A DNA stretch of 64,000 bases. Origin: Paracoccus methylovorus. Lineage in GTDB: Bacteria; Pseudomonadota; Alphaproteobacteria; Rhodobacterales; Rhodobacteraceae. Position 1 is the first letter of the stretch; each line of letters starts with the position of its first letter. The stretch lies in contig NZ_CP070371.1 of assembly GCF_016919705.1 (NCBI RefSeq), forward strand, positions 401,501 to 465,500. The letters run 5' to 3'. A program made the translations under genes and the position numbers. The notes beneath the pieces were generated by a model. That model was not told where the DNA came from and searched no databases. It saw nothing but the letters and a program-made list of their open reading frames with translations. This document shows, piece by piece, positions 61,251 to 64,000 of this stretch.

Positions 61251-62701
61251 GCGGGGCAGGGGGCGAGATGGGGCAGGGGCAGTTGATCGTCGGTCCGTTC
61301 AACCGGGTCGAGGGCGATCTGGAGATCCGGCTGGACATCGCAGAGGGGCGGGTCAGCGCGGCGCGGATCAACTCGCCGCTTTATCGCGGGTTCGAGCGTA
61401 TGCTGCCCGGCAAGGATCCGCGCGACGCGCTGACCATCGTGCCGCGGATTTGCGGTATCTGCTCGATCAGCCAGTCGGCGGCGGCGGCGCGGGCTCTGGC
61501 CATGGCAGTGGGCGAGGTCCCCGAACCGCAAGGAGAGCGGATGGCTGCGCTGATCCACGCGGTCGAGAATGTCTCGGACCATCTGACGCATTTCAACCTG
61601 TTCTTCATGCCTGATTTCACCAGACCCCAATATCAGGCGCGGGGCTGGTATGATCGGGCGGTGGCCCGGTTCACGGCGATGGAGGGATCGGCCCTGAAAC
61701 GCGCGGTCGAGGCGCGGGCGGGGTTGATGCATGTCCTTGGGCTGATGGCCGGGAAATGGCCGCATACCCTGGCGATCCAGCCCGGTGGTGTCACGCGCGC
61801 CCCGTCCGAACGCGACCGGCTGCGTATTCTGGCCAGCCTGACGGCCTTTCGCCGCTATCTGGAAGATACGGTCTTCGGGGCAGCGGTCGAGGATTTCGCG
61901 GCCCTTTCCTCGGTCCCGGCGCTGATGGGATGGCAAGGGGGCGATGCCGGCCTGTTCCTGCGCATCGCCGCCGATCTGAATCTGGCGGATCTGGGGTGCG
62001 GCTCGGGGCGCTATCTGTCCTTTGGCGCCTATCCGCTGGAGGGTGGCCACGGCTTTGCCCCCGGCATCTGGGATGGCGGGGCGCAGCCTCTCGACATCGC
62101 GGCGATCAGCGAGGATTTGTCGCATAGCTGGATGCTGGGGCCTGCGGCTCATCCGGCCCAGGGCGTGACCGATCCCGACGAGGATATGCGCGACACCGCC
62201 TATAGCTGGTGCAAGGCCCCCAGACTGGCCGGGCGCACCATGGAAACCGGCGCGCTGGCCCGGCAGGTGATCGACGGCCATCCGCTGGCGCTGGATCTGG
62301 TCCGCGATGGCGGCGGCGGGGTGCTGGCGCGGGTGGCGGGGCGTTTGCTGGAACTGGCGCGCAGTCAGGTTCTGATGGAGGATCTGGCGCGCGGGATCGT
62401 GCCCGAGGCCCGCTTCATGGCCGGCCCCCTGAAAATCAGCGACGGGATCGGCGAAGGGCTGGTCGAGGCCGCGCGCGGCGCGCTTGGCCATTGGCTGAGG
62501 ATCGAAGGCGGGCGGATCGCCTCGTATCAGATCGTCGCTCCGACCACCTGGAACTTCAGCCCGCGCGACGCCGGCGGCGTGCCCGGCCCGGTCGAGGCGG
62601 CGCTTGAGGGGCTTGTGGTGCAGCCGGGCGAGACGACCCCGCTCAGCGTGCAGCATGTGGTGCGCAGCTTTGATCCGTGCATGGTGTGCACCGTGCATTG
62701 A
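61247..62701 (+). CDS. hupV: Regulatory hydrogenase large subunit HupV
   Basis: 484 residues. The N-terminal NiFe motif is RICGICS (L1) and the C-terminal motif is DPCMVCTVH; the gene ends directly after the His, so the C-terminal maturation peptide of energy-converting hydrogenases is absent, as in the H2-sensing HupV/HoxC class. Other features: FNRVEGDLEIRLDI, HAVENVSDHLTHFNLFFMPD. It binds the NiFe active site and partners with HupU. Confidence 0.94.
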   Translation: MSGAGGEMGQGQLIVGPFNRVEGDLEIRLDIAEGRVSAARINSPLYRGFERMLPGKDPRDALTIVPRICGICSISQSAAAARALAMAVGEVPEPQGERMAALIHAVENVSDHLTHFNLFFMPDFTRPQYQARGWYDRAVARFTAMEGSALKRAVEARAGLMHVLGLMAGKWPHTLAIQPGGVTRAPSERDRLRILASLTAFRRYLEDTVFGAAVEDFAALSSVPALMGWQGGDAGLFLRIAADLNLADLGCGSGRYLSFGAYPLEGGHGFAPGIWDGGAQPLDIAAISEDLSHSWMLGPAAHPAQGVTDPDEDMRDTAYSWCKAPRLAGRTMETGALARQVIDGHPLALDLVRDGGGGVLARVAGRLLELARSQVLMEDLARGIVPEARFMAGPLKISDGIGEGLVEAARGALGHWLRIEGGRIASYQIVAPTTWNFSPRDAGGVPGPVEAALEGLVVQPGETTPLSVQHVVRSFDPCMVCTVH

Positions 62702-62721
62702 GGAAGGAGTGCCCGCCGGAC

Positions 62722-64000
62722 ATGACTTTGCCGACCATGGAACAGGGCTTCGCCATCCGGGTGCGCGGGCAGGTGCAGGGGGTCGGCTTCCGGCCCTTTG
62801 TCTGGCGGCTGGCGCGGGCGGCAGGGTTGCGCGGCGAAGTTCTGAACGATGCCGAAGGGGTCCTGATCCGTCTGGTCGCGCAGGATTGCGGCGACTTCAT
62901 CGCGGCCTTGCGCGCGGATAGGCCGCCTCTGGCCAGAATCGACGCGATCGAGGCCGTGCCACAGGTTTTTGCCGCGATGCCCGAGGGGTTTTCCATCGTG
63001 GCCAGCACGGGCACAGGCGCCGAAACGCGGGTCACGCCCGATGCCGCGACCTGCCCGGAATGCCGGGCTGAGGTCTTTGCGCCCGGTAGGCGGCAGGGCT
63101 ATGCCTTTACCAACTGCACCCATTGCGGGCCGCGCTATACGATCCTGCGCGAACTGCCCTATGACCGGGCGCGAACCACGATGGCGGGCTTTGATCTTTG
63201 CCCCGATTGTGCCGCCGAATATGCCGATCCCGCCGACCGTCGCTTTCACGCGCAACCCATCGCCTGCCCGGCCTGCGGCCCAAACCTGTGGTATGAGGCC
63301 GGGGGAAAAGAGGTCGCGGGCGATCCGGTCGCATTGGCGGTGGCGGCGCTGAAGGCGGGGCAGGTCGTCGCGGTCAAGGGGCTGGGCGGCTTTCACCTTG
63401 CCTGCGATGCGGCCGATGCCAGGGCCGTGGCGCTGTTGCGGGCGCGCAAAAGGCGGCCGTCGAAGCCCTTTGCCCTGATGGGGACCGAGGCGATGATCTG
63501 CGCCCATGCGACGCCGTCCGAGGCTTGCTGGCGATTGTTGCGCGACCCGGCGGCGCCGGTGGTGCTGGTGCCCGCCCGGGGCACATTGCCCGAGGATGTG
63601 GCGCCGGGGATGCGCGCGCTTGGCGTCATGCTGCCCTATACGCCTCTGCATCACCTGCTGATTGCCGCTTTCGGGGGGATGCTGGTGATGACCTCGGGCA
63701 ATCTTTCGGGCGCCCCGCAGGTCACCGGCAATGACGAGGCGCGCAAGGCGCTGGCGCGCTTTGCCGATGGTTTCCTGATGCACAACCGCGAGATTGCGCG
63801 GCGGCTGGATGACGGGGTCGAGCGCGCCGATCCGCCAATGGTGATCCGCCGCGCCCGTGGGCGGGTGCCGGGCACGCTGCCCCTGCCGCCGGGGTTTGAC
63901 GGAGCGCCTCGGGTGCTGGCCTTTGGTGGTCAGATGAAGGCGGCGATCTGCCTGACCAAGAACGGTCAGGCGATGGTGTCGCAGCATCTGGGCGATCTGG
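62722..64000 (+). CDS. hypF: Carbamoyltransferase HypF (5' part)
   Basis: Open frame to the window end (about 426 residues; full proteins are about 750). N-terminal acylphosphatase domain (FAIRVRGQVQGVGFRPFVWR), two zinc-finger pairs (TCPECRAEVF ... NCTHCGPRYT; LCPDCAAEYA ... ACPACGPNLW) and a YrdC-like domain (VAVKGLGGFHLACDAADARA, KRRPSKPFALMG, LVMTSGNLSGAPQ). HypF makes the carbamoyl intermediate that becomes the CN ligands of the NiFe site. It begins 21 bases after hupV (GGAAGGAG upstream), the known hupTUV-hypF order of Rhodobacter and Paracoccus. The carbamoyltransferase domain lies outside the window. Confidence 0.93.
   Translation, partial: MTLPTMEQGFAIRVRGQVQGVGFRPFVWRLARAAGLRGEVLNDAEGVLIRLVAQDCGDFIAALRADRPPLARIDAIEAVPQVFAAMPEGFSIVASTGTGAETRVTPDAATCPECRAEVFAPGRRQGYAFTNCTHCGPRYTILRELPYDRARTTMAGFDLCPDCAAEYADPADRRFHAQPIACPACGPNLWYEAGGKEVAGDPVALAVAALKAGQVVAVKGLGGFHLACDAADARAVALLRARKRRPSKPFALMGTEAMICAHATPSEACWRLLRDPAAPVVLVPARGTLPEDVAPGMRALGVMLPYTPLHHLLIAAFGGMLVMTSGNLSGAPQVTGNDEARKALARFADGFLMHNREIARRLDDGVERADPPMVIRRARGRVPGTLPLPPGFDGAPRVLAFGGQMKAAICLTKNGQAMVSQHLGDL

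Overview
The window looks like an alphaproteobacterial replicon of the Paracoccus/Rhodobacter group. The evidence is high GC, a gene-transfer-agent (GTA) type tail gene, a hupTUV-hypF hydrogen-sensing cluster in the Rhodobacter/Paracoccus order, and the 3' half of an initiator tRNA-Met. Genus is an inference from gene content, not from a marker gene. Much of the window is accessory DNA: at least eight broken insertion sequences or recombinases lie between intact cassettes.

Layout. 1-3.3 kb is a junkyard of mobile-element pieces (IS5, IS66, a frameshifted serine recombinase, IS21). 3.06-9.15 kb is a xenobiotic-resistance regulon: two MFS pumps, a medium-chain reductase, a MarR repressor, a FAD monooxygenase and a truncated membrane gene, tied together by six near-identical copies of a TGTGTATnATGCACA palindrome. 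9.33-58.73 kb is bounded by two imperfect direct-repeat copies of about 147 bp. The right copy follows the 3' half of tRNA-fMet and lies near a tyrosine integrase, which suggests a composite integrated island.

Inside that interval: (a) 9.9-22.05 kb is a catabolic operon with a fused E1 alpha-beta dehydrogenase, an IclR regulator, RidA, a class III aminotransferase, two amidases and a complete branched-chain/amide-type ABC importer. (b) 22.2-27.75 kb holds a LysR stub, an IS5 remnant and two broken autotransporter genes that frame a small secreted protein and a lipoprotein. (c) 28.2-31.5 kb has a ParDE toxin-antitoxin pair, a DMT exporter and several fragments. (d) 31.5-38.1 kb is a tricarboxylate operon, tctCBA-gntR-aconitase, with a shared operator. 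(e) 38.2-42.75 kb is a citryl-CoA-lyase-like fragment abutting a truncated GTA tail gene and a DUF2793 protein. (f) 43.06-43.6 kb is an IS200-type element. (g) 43.6-54.7 kb is a surface-protein locus with an intact autotransporter, lipoproteins, a DUF3011 protein, a porin, an LprI-like protein, a glutamate-receptor-like channel, a membrane protein and an AraC regulator. (h) 54.7-58.4 kb holds IS remnants, the integrase and a DUF6880-like gene. From 58.9 kb to the end is the hydrogen-sensing operon hupT-hupU-hupV-hypF (hypF runs off the window).

The most unusual system is the autotransporter family. The intact 1164-residue protein carries a pepsin-like bilobal aspartic protease signature in its passenger (DTGS, a YGDGTYGY flap-like segment and a second DTGT), followed by passenger repeats and a beta-barrel. 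A second protease passenger without a barrel (25.8-27.7 kb) and a third barrel half without a protease (22.85-24.8 kb) are paralogues. They travel with two related families of small exported proteins: one with a conserved CDFIDG motif, and lipoprotein/DUF3011 proteins with a GCHGxGCxVDxPD motif. Together they suggest a previously undescribed surface protease system.
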